This document shows, piece by piece, positions 17,050 through 25,653 of a stretch of DNA of 64,000 nucleotides. The DNA comes from Mesobacillus subterraneus. Its GTDB lineage: Bacteria > Bacillota > Bacilli > Bacillales > Cytobacillaceae. The position numbers and the translations under genes were made by a program. Positions within the stretch are counted from its first letter, which is position 1, and each line of letters opens with the position of its first letter. The DNA lies in NCBI RefSeq assembly GCF_003937825.1, contig NZ_RSFW01000010.1:124001-188000 (forward strand), read 5' to 3'. The notes beneath the pieces are model-generated. The model was not told the DNA's origin. It saw only the letters and a list, made by a program, of their open reading frames with translations, and searched no databases.

Positions 17050-17841
17050 TTGAGAGACGGACATGTTCACACATCTTTTTGCCCACATGGCACGAATGAT
17101 TCATTGGTCGATTATATTGAAAGGGCCCTGCAGCTCGGCTACTCCGAAATCACATTTGCTGAACACGCTCCCCTTCCCGGGAGTTTCATAGACCCAACAC
17201 CTATGAAAGACAGCGCAATGCGGCTTGAAGATGTAGAATCATACTTCCGCACTATTGAAGAAGCAAAGAAAAGGTACGCTGGAAAAATTAAAATTCATAC
17301 TGGTTTCGAGGTTGATTATATCGAAGGATTCGAGGAACATACAACTGATATCCTGAACGAATTTGGCCGGTACCTAGATGACGCGATTCTTTCCGTCCAT
17401 TTTTTGAAAAATGCTGATGGTCTGTATGAATGCCTCGATTACAGTCCTGAGCAATTTGCAAGCATGATTGACGGCTATGGATCTGCAGAAAAAGTGCACC
17501 GCAAATATTTTCAGACTGTCCTTGAATCCATAAAAGCCGACCTCGGGGCATTCAAGCCAAAAAGAATCGGGCATATTACCCTGGCGAATAAATTCCAGAA
17601 GAAGTATCCGGTCCAAACCCCTTTTACTGAAGAAGTCATGGTCATCCTTGATCAAGTTGCGATCATGGGCTATGAACTGGATTATAATGGCGCAGGCACG
17701 GCAAAACCCCTTTGCCGGGAGCCATACCCGCCACAGTGGGTCATTGAGGAAGCCAAAAAGCGCGGAATCCAGCTTGTGTACGGCTCTGACGCCCACCAGG
17801 CAAAGGAGCTCGGACAGGGATTGGATGTTATGATTCTATAG
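17050..17841 (+). CDS. hisJ: histidinol-phosphatase HisJ, PHP family
   Basis: Dephosphorylates histidinol phosphate, the penultimate step of histidine synthesis, through a PHP metal centre. Metal-binding motifs are RDGHVHTSFCPHG at the N-terminus, TFAEHAPLPG, TGFEVDYI, SVHFL, and YGSDAHQAKELG near the C-terminus. I chose the TTG at 17050 (LRDGHVHT), which follows GGGTGGTG and gives 263 residues, close to B. subtilis HisJ. The frame extends to a TTG at 17017, but that adds 11 residues with no family counterpart. The start is therefore moderately sure. It is monocistronic and far from the other his genes, as in B. subtilis. Confidence 0.93.
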   Translation: MRDGHVHTSFCPHGTNDSLVDYIERALQLGYSEITFAEHAPLPGSFIDPTPMKDSAMRLEDVESYFRTIEEAKKRYAGKIKIHTGFEVDYIEGFEEHTTDILNEFGRYLDDAILSVHFLKNADGLYECLDYSPEQFASMIDGYGSAEKVHRKYFQTVLESIKADLGAFKPKRIGHITLANKFQKKYPVQTPFTEEVMVILDQVAIMGYELDYNGAGTAKPLCREPYPPQWVIEEAKKRGIQLVYGSDAHQAKELGQGLDVMIL

Positions 17842-17913
17842 GAAATGCGCAAGCACCGTGACCTTCCTTGACAAGCACTGAAGCTGCCATTTCCCGAATT
17901 GAAGTATTATTAA

Positions 17914-17945
17914 TAAAAAAGGAAACCGGCTGATGACCGGTTTCC
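17914..17945 (-). terminator. terminator of refZ
   Basis: GGAAACCGG/CCGGTTTCC perfect nine-pair stem with T6 on the minus strand. It includes the last base of the refZ stop and lies between convergent hisJ and refZ. Confidence 0.85.
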
Positions 17946-18577
17946 TAGATATTTATTAACATTTTTTCAGGCTGCTGTTCAGCACAAAGTGTTCCCCTGA
18001 TCCACTTCGAAATTTCTTGGCCATACTTATCGGCAAAATATTTTTCATGAGGCTGTACATGCAGCACCTCTGTTACGTAATGGGTATTAAGGAACGGCAT
18101 CGAAAGCAGCGCCTTTAGCTGCAAAATGGTGAACTGGACAGATAACTTCTTGAATTCGCCTGTCTCCATCCCTGCCTCAAGAACCTTTTTAAACATAAAT
18201 CGCTCCTTCACATGATAGGTTGACATGATTTCCCTGACAACCTGTGAATCAATGGTCATTTCTCTTAAAATAAATCTCGTCAATTGGATATTTTCACACT
18301 GGTATCTTAAAACATGATCCACCATCGCTTTCAGGCAAGCCTCTGCCCCGCATTCGAGCAAAGCGTAGCCCTTCTCCAACTCTTCAAGATAGTGCTCAAA
18401 AAAGACAGTAAAACAGTTTTCGAGGAGTCCATTCTTGTTCTGGAAGTAGTATGAGATATTCGCCGCATTGACATCCGCCTTGGCTGCAATATCCCTTACT
18501 GATGTACCATTGAAGCCCTTCGTATTGAATAAGTAAATGGCCGCATCAATAATTGCAGCTTTTGAATTTTTTCTCAT
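17945..18577 (-). CDS. refZ: TetR-family regulator of FtsZ, RefZ (YttP)
   Basis: A 210-residue TetR-type DNA-binding protein. The N-terminal HTH is KAAIIDAAIYLFNTKGFNGTSVRDIAAKADVNAANISYYFQNK (split here for reading, residues 6-48). The C-terminal ligand domain carries LTRFILREMTIDSQVVREIMSTY, strongly like B. subtilis RefZ. RefZ binds specific sites near the origin during sporulation and inhibits FtsZ, helping to place the polar septum. Gene order hisJ-refZ-ytsP is the same as in B. subtilis. I did not find a convincing RefZ-binding palindrome here. Start ATG; upstream is a 150-base divergent promoter region shared with ytsP. Confidence 0.92.
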   Translation of the reverse strand: MRKNSKAAIIDAAIYLFNTKGFNGTSVRDIAAKADVNAANISYYFQNKNGLLENCFTVFFEHYLEELEKGYALLECGAEACLKAMVDHVLRYQCENIQLTRFILREMTIDSQVVREIMSTYHVKERFMFKKVLEAGMETGEFKKLSVQFTILQLKALLSMPFLNTHYVTEVLHVQPHEKYFADKYGQEISKWIRGTLCAEQQPEKMLINI

Positions 18578-18731
18578 TTTCTCCGCCCCTCACTTTCCGC
18601 AAATAACCTTACTGTTTACCATTCTTGGAACAAACGAAATTTCCTTTATAAAAAGCTCGACAAAGTCTCCATTCTTTCGCCGATTTTTGATACAATGTAA
18701 ATTAAAACTTCAAGAATGAGGGGGAAAAACG

Positions 18732-19211
18732 ATGTTTAACGTCGAAACATACAGCAGCACTCGCGAAAAAAATTATGATTTGGTCATCAAACAACTTAAG
18801 GCACTGATCGAGGATGAAAAGAATGCGGTCGCGAATCTGAGCAATGCCTCCGCCCTATTGAACCAATTCCTCGACCGCATCAACTGGGTTGGCTTCTATC
18901 TGATGGAGAACGGTGAGCTTGTCCTTGGGCCATTCCAGGGTCTGCCTGCTTGTGTCAGGATCCCGCTTGGAAGAGGAGTTTGCGGAACAGCAGCCTCAAA
19001 ACAGGAGACGTTGAGGGTTGAAGATGTTCACCAATTCCCTGGCCATATCGCATGCGATGCCGCGTCCCAATCCGAAATCGTTGTCCCGATGATCAAAGAC
19101 GGTAAGGTTGTCGGCGTCCTTGATATTGACTCCCCTGAAAAAAATCGCTTTGATGAACTGGACCAGCAAAAGCTGGAGGAATTCGTTGAAGTATTGGTGC
19201 AGTATATTTAA
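18732..19211 (+). CDS. ytsP: free methionine-(R)-sulfoxide reductase-like GAF protein YtsP
   Basis: A 159-residue single GAF-domain protein of the fRMsr (MsrC) family, which reduces free L-methionine-R-sulfoxide. All three active-site cysteines are present: C74 in LPACVRIP, C84 in GVCGTAA and C108 in HIACDAASQSEIVVP. It is therefore probably catalytically active, not just a GAF relic. The ATG follows GAGGGGGAAAAACG. It lies between refZ and a convergent methionine gamma-lyase gene, giving two methionine-linked genes side by side, probably by coincidence. It ends at a bidirectional terminator. Confidence 0.93.
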   Translation: MFNVETYSSTREKNYDLVIKQLKALIEDEKNAVANLSNASALLNQFLDRINWVGFYLMENGELVLGPFQGLPACVRIPLGRGVCGTAASKQETLRVEDVHQFPGHIACDAASQSEIVVPMIKDGKVVGVLDIDSPEKNRFDELDQQKLEEFVEVLVQYI

Positions 19212-19243
19212 GGTACGGCACCCGCTTTCCTTAAAAATAAGAA

Positions 19244-19279
19244 GAGCAGCTTTCCATTGACCGGAAGCTGCTCCTTTTT
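19244..19279. terminator. bidirectional terminator between ytsP and methionine gamma-lyase
   Basis: GAGCAGCTTTCC/GGAAGCTGCTC hairpin with T5 on the plus strand; the minus side has a looser T-rich tail. Confidence 0.8.
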
Positions 19280-19303
19280 CATTTAATGACCGTTTACTAT
19301 CTA

Positions 19304-20515
19304 TTAAATACTTCCTGTTTCCTGTACTGTTTCTTTTCTGACTGCTTCAAAGGCTGCTTCCAGGTCGTCTCTCAGGTCTTCCCATGCTTCGAGGCCGACA
19401 GAAAGCCTAAGCATATTGTCCTTTATGCCCATCTTTTCCCGCGCTTCCTTAGGTACGACTGCGTGGGTCATCGTAGCCGGGTGCTGAATCAGTGTTTCGG
19501 CATCCCCAAGGCTGACTGCGATTTTAATGAGCTTGAGCTGATTCATGAATGCCTGTGCCTCTTTTTGGCCGCCTTTGATATTGAAGGAAATCAAACCGCC
19601 TGGCTTGCGCATCTGTTTTTTTGCAATGGCATAGTCAGGATGCTTCGGATCGCCCGGGAAGATGACTTCCTCGACGGCAGGGTGGCCGGTCAAATACTCC
19701 GCCAGTTTTTCTGCGTTGTCACAATGGCGGTCCATTCTAACCGGCAATGTCTTCAATCCGCGCAGCAGCAGCCAGGCATCAAATGGTGACATGACTCCGC
19801 CAATGTCCTTCTGTGTTGTCATCGCGATTTTTGACATGATATCCTTCGGCCCAACCGCTATTCCGGCAATGACATCGCCATGACCACAAATATACTTTGT
19901 CGCGCTATGGATGACGAAATCGCAGCCAAGCTCCAGCGGATTTTGCAGGTATGGAGAACTGAATGTGTTATCCACAACGACCGGGATTCCTTTTTCCTTG
20001 GCCACATCCGCGACCATTTCCAGGTCTACGAGTCTCATTGTTGGGTTGATTGGCGTCTCAATATAAATGACTCTTGTCTCGGGAGTGATCGCCGCGAGGA
20101 CTTCCTCTCTCGTCGACATCATCGAAAAATCATGATTGATTTCGTACTTTTCCTTCATGAGCTGCAAGAGCCCGAATGTGCAGCCATATACTCCCTGTGA
20201 ACAAAGAATATGGTCACCTGTGCGAGTCAACGCTACTAATATCGCAGAGACAGCTGCCATCCCGGAAGCGAACGCCAGGGCTTTCTCCCCTTTTTCAATC
20301 GTTGCCATTCTTTCCTCCAACATGGCAACGGTTGGGTTTCCAAGGCGGGAATAAATGTATCCATCCTCTTCACCCGCAAAGCGTCTTTCTCCCTGTTCGG
20401 CTGTATCGAAAGTGAACGTACTAGTTTGGAATAACGGAGGAGCAAGGCTTCCCCTGAATTCGTCCGACCTATACCCTGAATGGATGACTTCTGTTTCGAA
20501 TCTTTTCTCTCCCAT
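19304..20515 (-). CDS. methionine gamma-lyase
   Basis: PLP enzyme of the Cys/Met metabolism family, about 403 residues. The PLP lysine lies in DFVIHSATKYICGHGD. Cysteine in GVYGCTFGLLQL is at the position of the catalytic Cys116 that distinguishes methionine gamma-lyases, which split methionine to methanethiol, 2-oxobutyrate and ammonia, from cystathionine lyases. I therefore prefer methionine gamma-lyase (mdeA/megL) over metC or mccB. It begins behind AGGAGGAATCGT. A perfect palindromic cre lies 22 bases upstream of the start codon, so CcpA repression as a roadblock is likely. It is not part of the conserved B. subtilis order. Confidence 0.88.
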   Translation of the reverse strand: MGEKRFETEVIHSGYRSDEFRGSLAPPLFQTSTFTFDTAEQGERRFAGEEDGYIYSRLGNPTVAMLEERMATIEKGEKALAFASGMAAVSAILVALTRTGDHILCSQGVYGCTFGLLQLMKEKYEINHDFSMMSTREEVLAAITPETRVIYIETPINPTMRLVDLEMVADVAKEKGIPVVVDNTFSSPYLQNPLELGCDFVIHSATKYICGHGDVIAGIAVGPKDIMSKIAMTTQKDIGGVMSPFDAWLLLRGLKTLPVRMDRHCDNAEKLAEYLTGHPAVEEVIFPGDPKHPDYAIAKKQMRKPGGLISFNIKGGQKEAQAFMNQLKLIKIAVSLGDAETLIQHPATMTHAVVPKEAREKMGIKDNMLRLSVGLEAWEDLRDDLEAAFEAVRKETVQETGSI

Positions 20516-20536
20516 TACGATTCCTCCTGTATAGTT

Positions 20537-20550
20537 TGTAACCGCTTACA
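20537..20550. promoter_or_regulatory. CcpA binding site (cre) upstream of methionine gamma-lyase
   Basis: TGTAACCGCTTACA, a 14-base perfect palindrome matching the cre consensus TGWAANCGNTNWCA on both strands. It lies just upstream of the ribosome binding site, where bound CcpA would block transcription. Confidence 0.85.
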
Positions 20551-20644
20551 AAATACCCCCATAAACAGGATATGACATTTACCCCTTAATGGAAAGTAAT
20601 TTCTCTCACACCATCATAAAAAGTCCTGTTGTCCACTAAACGGG

Positions 20645-20670
20645 AAAAGCACTCATTTCTGAGTGCTTTT
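20645..20670 (-). terminator. terminator of dgcP
   Basis: AAAAGCACTCA/TGAGTGCTTTT perfect 11-pair stem. It overlaps the last codons and stop of dgcP, so the encoded C-terminus FKSTQK forms part of the hairpin. Confidence 0.75.
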
Positions 20671-22539
20671 GAAATCAAATTGGGTTTCATTCTGTATGAC
20701 TACCTTATTTTTCCCAGAGCCCTTCGCGATATAAAGAGCCTGATCAGCCCTTTTGAATACGGACTTGGTCGTATCCTCCTGCCCTTTGACCCAAGCGGAT
20801 ACTCCACATGAAATCGTGACATTCGGGTTCGTATTTCGTTCAACCTTATCGACGAGCCTTTTGGCGATCATCACACCAATTCCAAGAGGAGTACCCGGCA
20901 AATAAATCGCGAGTTCTTCTCCACCCCACCGGGCACCTATATCCGTGCCGCGTATATTCTGGGCAATCTGGCGGGCGAGCTGGACAAGCACCTCGTCACC
21001 TACCTGATGGCCATACTGATCATTGACCCCCTTAAAGTTATCGATATCGATCAGGATGAATGTTCCCTGAGAGTCCTCGAGCATGGAAAGATTCATCTTG
21101 TCATCCAAATAACTCCGAGAATAAAGCTTCGTCAAATGATCGGTTACAACCATCTTTTCCAGTTCTTCACGCAGCATCGAATTCGTGAAGGCCAAGGTCG
21201 AATGGTGGATCAGCGACTGAAGCAGCTTGAATGTATCGAATGTAAAATGGTATGGCTCCTCATGCAGCACGAGCGCTAATCCTCTCAACTCCCCGCTCTG
21301 AATCATGGGAACACCCATAATCGAGCGGAATCCCAATAAGTCTGCCTCATCCTCAGAGGCAAAATCGCCTATGAATATCGGTTCCATATCCTGCTTGATC
21401 CTTTTCCCAATCCTCAGAATGTAACTGGAAGCCTCCTTGGAAAAGAAAAAGCCGCTGCTGCCCTGAAGTACGGTAAAGGAATCCTTTTCGGCATCGTGCA
21501 TGATGAAACCGACTTCATTTGCCTTGAAGGACTTCATGATCTGTCCGCATATGAACGACATGGTATCCGTCAGGCGCAGGCTTGTATTAAGCTGATGGGA
21601 CGTTTCATTGATTAACTGCAGGTCGGAGATCAACTTCCTCGACTGTTCATACAGCTTGGCGTTCTCAAGCGCACTGCCGGCAGTGTTGGCAAGCAGCTTG
21701 ATAAACTCGATCTCATTTTGAGGGAAGACAAGTGAATCCGAAGCAATTACCTGCAGCACACCATATACTCCCTGCTTCCCTTTTAAGGGAGCATACATGA
21801 TGGAATTTTTATCAATGATTGAATCCTCAAACTGGATTTGCCCGCTAACATAAGATTGCATCGCAGTCAGATTTTCACTGTCATATTCAAGATCCTTGAC
21901 CGGCAATCCTTCATACCCCTGATGGTCATGTGACAGCAGCAGATAATAAGTAAAGGAAGGATAAACTTCCCTTAATGTTGAGATGATCTCACCAAGAACA
22001 GCGTCCATATCCATCGTCGAATGGAATTTTTCCGTTACCCTGAACAGGAGCTTGTACCGCTTTTCTTCTTCCATTGTATGGGCGAGGCAGCGGATCTTTT
22101 CGACAAATATGCCGCACTCATGTGATATCCTTTGCCAGAACCAATCTGATCCTGAACCGCCGCTCCTATTTATGGCGAAAAGGCCCTTCAGTTTTTCGTC
22201 GGCAGCAAGGATAAGCAGCAAGTCATATTGAGGCATGGATGGTGGATTTTTAATGAAGGAATGAGGGCCGGAAACTAATTCATCGATCATGCAATCGGTA
22301 AAGGCACCTGCCATGGGTACATTTTCCCCATCTCTAGTCGTCGCTTCCAGGAACAACCCATGATTCCATTCCTCACAGCTGTAAAAATCAACCACGTCGG
22401 CCCTGATCAATCCACGCAAAACATCAAGCATTTGGGAAAGAATTTCTGTAAAAGACAAAGATTGTCTGCCAGTGCTGATCAAATCGAAAAACCTGCTTTT
22501 CAGCTCTAAAACTATTTCACGTTCTAATAATTCTTCCAT
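20653..22539 (-). CDS. dgcP: GAF-GGDEF diguanylate cyclase DgcP (YtrP)
   Basis: Makes cyclic di-GMP from two GTP. Order: an N-terminal helical/GAF-like region (about 1-155), two GAF domains (about 160-310 and 325-465), and a C-terminal GGDEF domain (about 470-620). The catalytic motif is intact as RWGGEELAI, with the metal/guanine residues in LIDIDNFKGVNDQYGHQVGD. RGTD five residues upstream of GGEEL matches the product-inhibition I-site RxxD. The ATG at 22539 follows ACAGGTGATAC; the GTG at 22548 would use part of that site. The location beside rpsD matches B. subtilis dgcP, a cytosolic cyclase. Confidence 0.93.
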   Translation of the reverse strand: MEELLEREIVLELKSRFFDLISTGRQSLSFTEILSQMLDVLRGLIRADVVDFYSCEEWNHGLFLEATTRDGENVPMAGAFTDCMIDELVSGPHSFIKNPPSMPQYDLLLILAADEKLKGLFAINRSGGSGSDWFWQRISHECGIFVEKIRCLAHTMEEEKRYKLLFRVTEKFHSTMDMDAVLGEIISTLREVYPSFTYYLLLSHDHQGYEGLPVKDLEYDSENLTAMQSYVSGQIQFEDSIIDKNSIMYAPLKGKQGVYGVLQVIASDSLVFPQNEIEFIKLLANTAGSALENAKLYEQSRKLISDLQLINETSHQLNTSLRLTDTMSFICGQIMKSFKANEVGFIMHDAEKDSFTVLQGSSGFFFSKEASSYILRIGKRIKQDMEPIFIGDFASEDEADLLGFRSIMGVPMIQSGELRGLALVLHEEPYHFTFDTFKLLQSLIHHSTLAFTNSMLREELEKMVVTDHLTKLYSRSYLDDKMNLSMLEDSQGTFILIDIDNFKGVNDQYGHQVGDEVLVQLARQIAQNIRGTDIGARWGGEELAIYLPGTPLGIGVMIAKRLVDKVERNTNPNVTISCGVSAWVKGQEDTTKSVFKRADQALYIAKGSGKNKVVIQNETQFDFKSTQK

Positions 22540-22797
22540 ATGTATCACCTGTTTTTAAATCACTTCAACAGCGATCGGTATGTGGCTTGAATTCGTACTG
22601 GCTCTCCGAGAGGGAGGAGCATTCAATAAGAGATTCATCACGTGGCAAGTTGCTATATCATCGGACATATCCAAATATTTGAAAAATATAATAATTACTA
22701 CTCATTATATCATAGACCTAGTAAAATAGTATGATATAAAAGCATATTCTTCAGGAAGATTTTCATTTACTCCTTTGACGAACTTTCAAATATGCTA

Positions 22798-22827
22798 TTG
22801 ACTTTATACAAACAAAAATTATATAAT
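22798..22827 (+). promoter_or_regulatory. SigA promoter of rpsD
   Basis: TTGACT, an 18-base spacer and TATAAT, followed by a ~180-base leader before the rpsD start. Confidence 0.85.
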
Positions 22828-22833
22828 ACTCTT

Positions 22834-23003
22834 TGTGTAAAATATCGCAGCCTATGTGATCAACATTGTGTTTGTATTTTGTTCCTCAATTTTATTGATG
22901 GTGTATCTCGTAACCCGCTGCTGCTAGGGCGAAGGTACATGAAAACAAAATACGCATGATTGTCCCATCACAATCTGTTTTTATTTTACAAAATAAAAAC
23001 TAA
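22834..23003 (+). promoter_or_regulatory. rpsD leader, probable ribosomal protein S4 binding site
   Basis: About 180 non-coding bases lie between the rpsD promoter and ribosome binding site. They include short complementary blocks (for example CCCGCTGCTGCTAGGG near 22913-22928). Bacillus rpsD is known to be autoregulated by S4 binding a structured leader of about this size. The assignment rests on position and length; I did not verify the pseudoknot base by base. Confidence 0.6.
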
Positions 23004-23016
23004 GGAGGAGTCATTC

Positions 23017-23619
23017 ATGGCTCGTTATACCGGCCCAAGCTGGAAACTATCCCGCCGTCTTGGAATTTCACTAAGCGGTACAGGTAAAGAATTAGAAAAA
23101 CGCCCTTACGCACCGGGTCCTCATGGTCCTAACCAGCGTAAAAAACTATCCGAATACGGATTGCAACTTCAAGAGAAGCAAAAGCTTCGCCACATGTACG
23201 GGGTAACTGAGCGCCAGTTCCGTAACTTGTTCGACAAAGCAGGCAAAATGCCTGGTAAGCACGGTGAAAACTTCATGATCCTTCTTGAAGCTCGCCTTGA
23301 CAACGTTGTTTACCGTCTTGGTCTTGCTCGCACTCGTCGTGCAGCTCGCCAGTTAGTAAACCACGGTCACATCATGGTTGATGGCGCACGCGTAGACATC
23401 CCATCTTACCGCGTAGCTCCAGGACAAACAATCACACTTCGTGAAAAGTCTCGCAACCTTGATGTTGTTAAAGAAGCAATCGAAGTAAACAACTTCGTAC
23501 CTGACTTCTTGACTTTCGATGCAGACAAGCTAGAAGGAACTTTCACTCGTATGCCTGAGCGTTCTGAACTTCCAGCTGAAATCAACGAAGCTCTTATCGT
23601 TGAATTCTACTCTCGTTAA
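23017..23619 (+). CDS. rpsD: 30S ribosomal protein S4
   Basis: Primary 16S rRNA-binding protein of the small subunit body, 200 residues. The start [26 protein letters not shown] is at 23017 behind AAGGAGGAG; the longer frame to 22960 lies in the leader. The S4 RNA-binding domain is at about residues 92-150 ([31 protein letters not shown], read in two parts). No CxxC zinc motif is present, so this is the zinc-independent form. Codon use is strongly biased, as expected for a highly expressed gene. It is monocistronic between its own promoter with a leader and a strong terminator. Confidence 0.99.
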   Translation: MARYTGPSWKLSRRLGISLSGTGKELEKRPYAPGPHGPNQRKKLSEYGLQLQEKQKLRHMYGVTERQFRNLFDKAGKMPGKHGENFMILLEARLDNVVYRLGLARTRRAARQLVNHGHIMVDGARVDIPSYRVAPGQTITLREKSRNLDVVKEAIEVNNFVPDFLTFDADKLEGTFTRMPERSELPAEINEALIVEFYSR

Positions 23620-23629
23620 TAGAGTGTGT

Positions 23630-23660
23630 AAAAACCCCAGCCTATTTGGCTGGGGTTTTT
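23630..23660 (+). terminator. Rho-independent terminator of rpsD
   Basis: AAAAACCCCAGCC/GGCTGGGGTTTTT 13-pair hairpin, ten bases past the stop. Confidence 0.95.
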
Positions 23661-23726
23661 GTTTGGGTTGGAACGGATGTACATGTTGCTAACATCGGGT
23701 CAGGATACGACATCGGTGCAGATGCT

Positions 23727-23900
23727 CTATTGGACAGCTTTCTGACAATCGGAGCGGAAGCTGTAGTGTGAACCTCTCTATCGGACAGCTTTTTGATTAA
23801 CCAAGGGAAACCTGTCCGTGTGAGCCTCTCTATCCGACAGCTTTCGGACAAACCAAGGGAAAGTTGTCCGATTGCACTGCCCTTATGGACAGGACTACGA
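23727..23900. repeat. second array of the 52-bp GGACAG/CTGTCC repeat family
   Basis: Copies start at about 23729, 23780, 23832 and 23885 (spacing 51, 52 and 53 bp); the last is truncated. Shared blocks with the array at 11838 are CTCTATCGGACAGCTTT and CCTGTCCG or TTGTCCGATTGCAC. The spacer between them differs: the array here has AACCAAGGGAAA where the first has CCTGGAGGAC. It lies between the convergent rpsD and tyrS terminators. No reading frame is convincing. Confidence 0.85.
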
Positions 23901-23922
23901 AGCTGCCTCTCATTTGTTTAGA

Positions 23923-23954
23923 AAACAGCCTCCTCAAAATTGAGGGGGCTGTTT
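23923..23954 (-). terminator. terminator of tyrS
   Basis: AAACAGCC(C)CCTCA/TGAGG(A)GGCTGTTT hairpin followed by minus-strand TTC, just past the tyrS stop. Confidence 0.75.
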
Positions 23955-23959
23955 GTCAT

Positions 23960-25234
<1,275 letters not shown>

Positions 25235-25261
25235 TCAAGATATTCTTCACACCGGAATTTC

Positions 25262-25530
25262 CGCAATAAAAAAACGCCCCTGCAATAAATGCAGGGGCGC
25301 TATATGCGCGGTACCACCCGGCTTGAAAACAAAATAAAAATGTCTTCCACTCAATAAAATAACGGTTAAACCGTCCGCGGCTACTATGTGACTCAAGTTC
25401 ACTGCGGCGCTCAGGGAGGTAATTCATCCTTCTGTTTGTACCGGCTCACAGCGGCCGCCGGCTTTCTGGAACAGTGACAGAAGCACTACTGATTCCCTTC
25501 ACAGCTTTTTGCTATAAAGTTAATAAAGCA
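25262..25530 (-). promoter_or_regulatory. tyrosine T-box leader of tyrS
   Basis: The minus strand carries the T-box core GGGTGGTACCGCG (25307-25319), which forms the antiterminator and pairs with the uncharged tRNA acceptor end. Just downstream is a CGCCCCTGC/GCAGGGGCG terminator hairpin with T7 (25268-25299). Upstream lies the long structured region expected for stem I. Position in front of tyrS implies a tyrosine specifier, which I did not place. A TTGACA -35 box is at 25555-25560 on the minus strand. Confidence 0.93.
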
Positions 25531-25653
25531 TTTTTACCATAAAGAAGGATCAGTTGTCAAATTCGACATAAATTTTCAGAAAAATTCAGATTGCAGTCTT
25601 TTCGACAGCTTGTTTATGCTATAATGTATGTGATTTTAGGGGGAATGATATGA

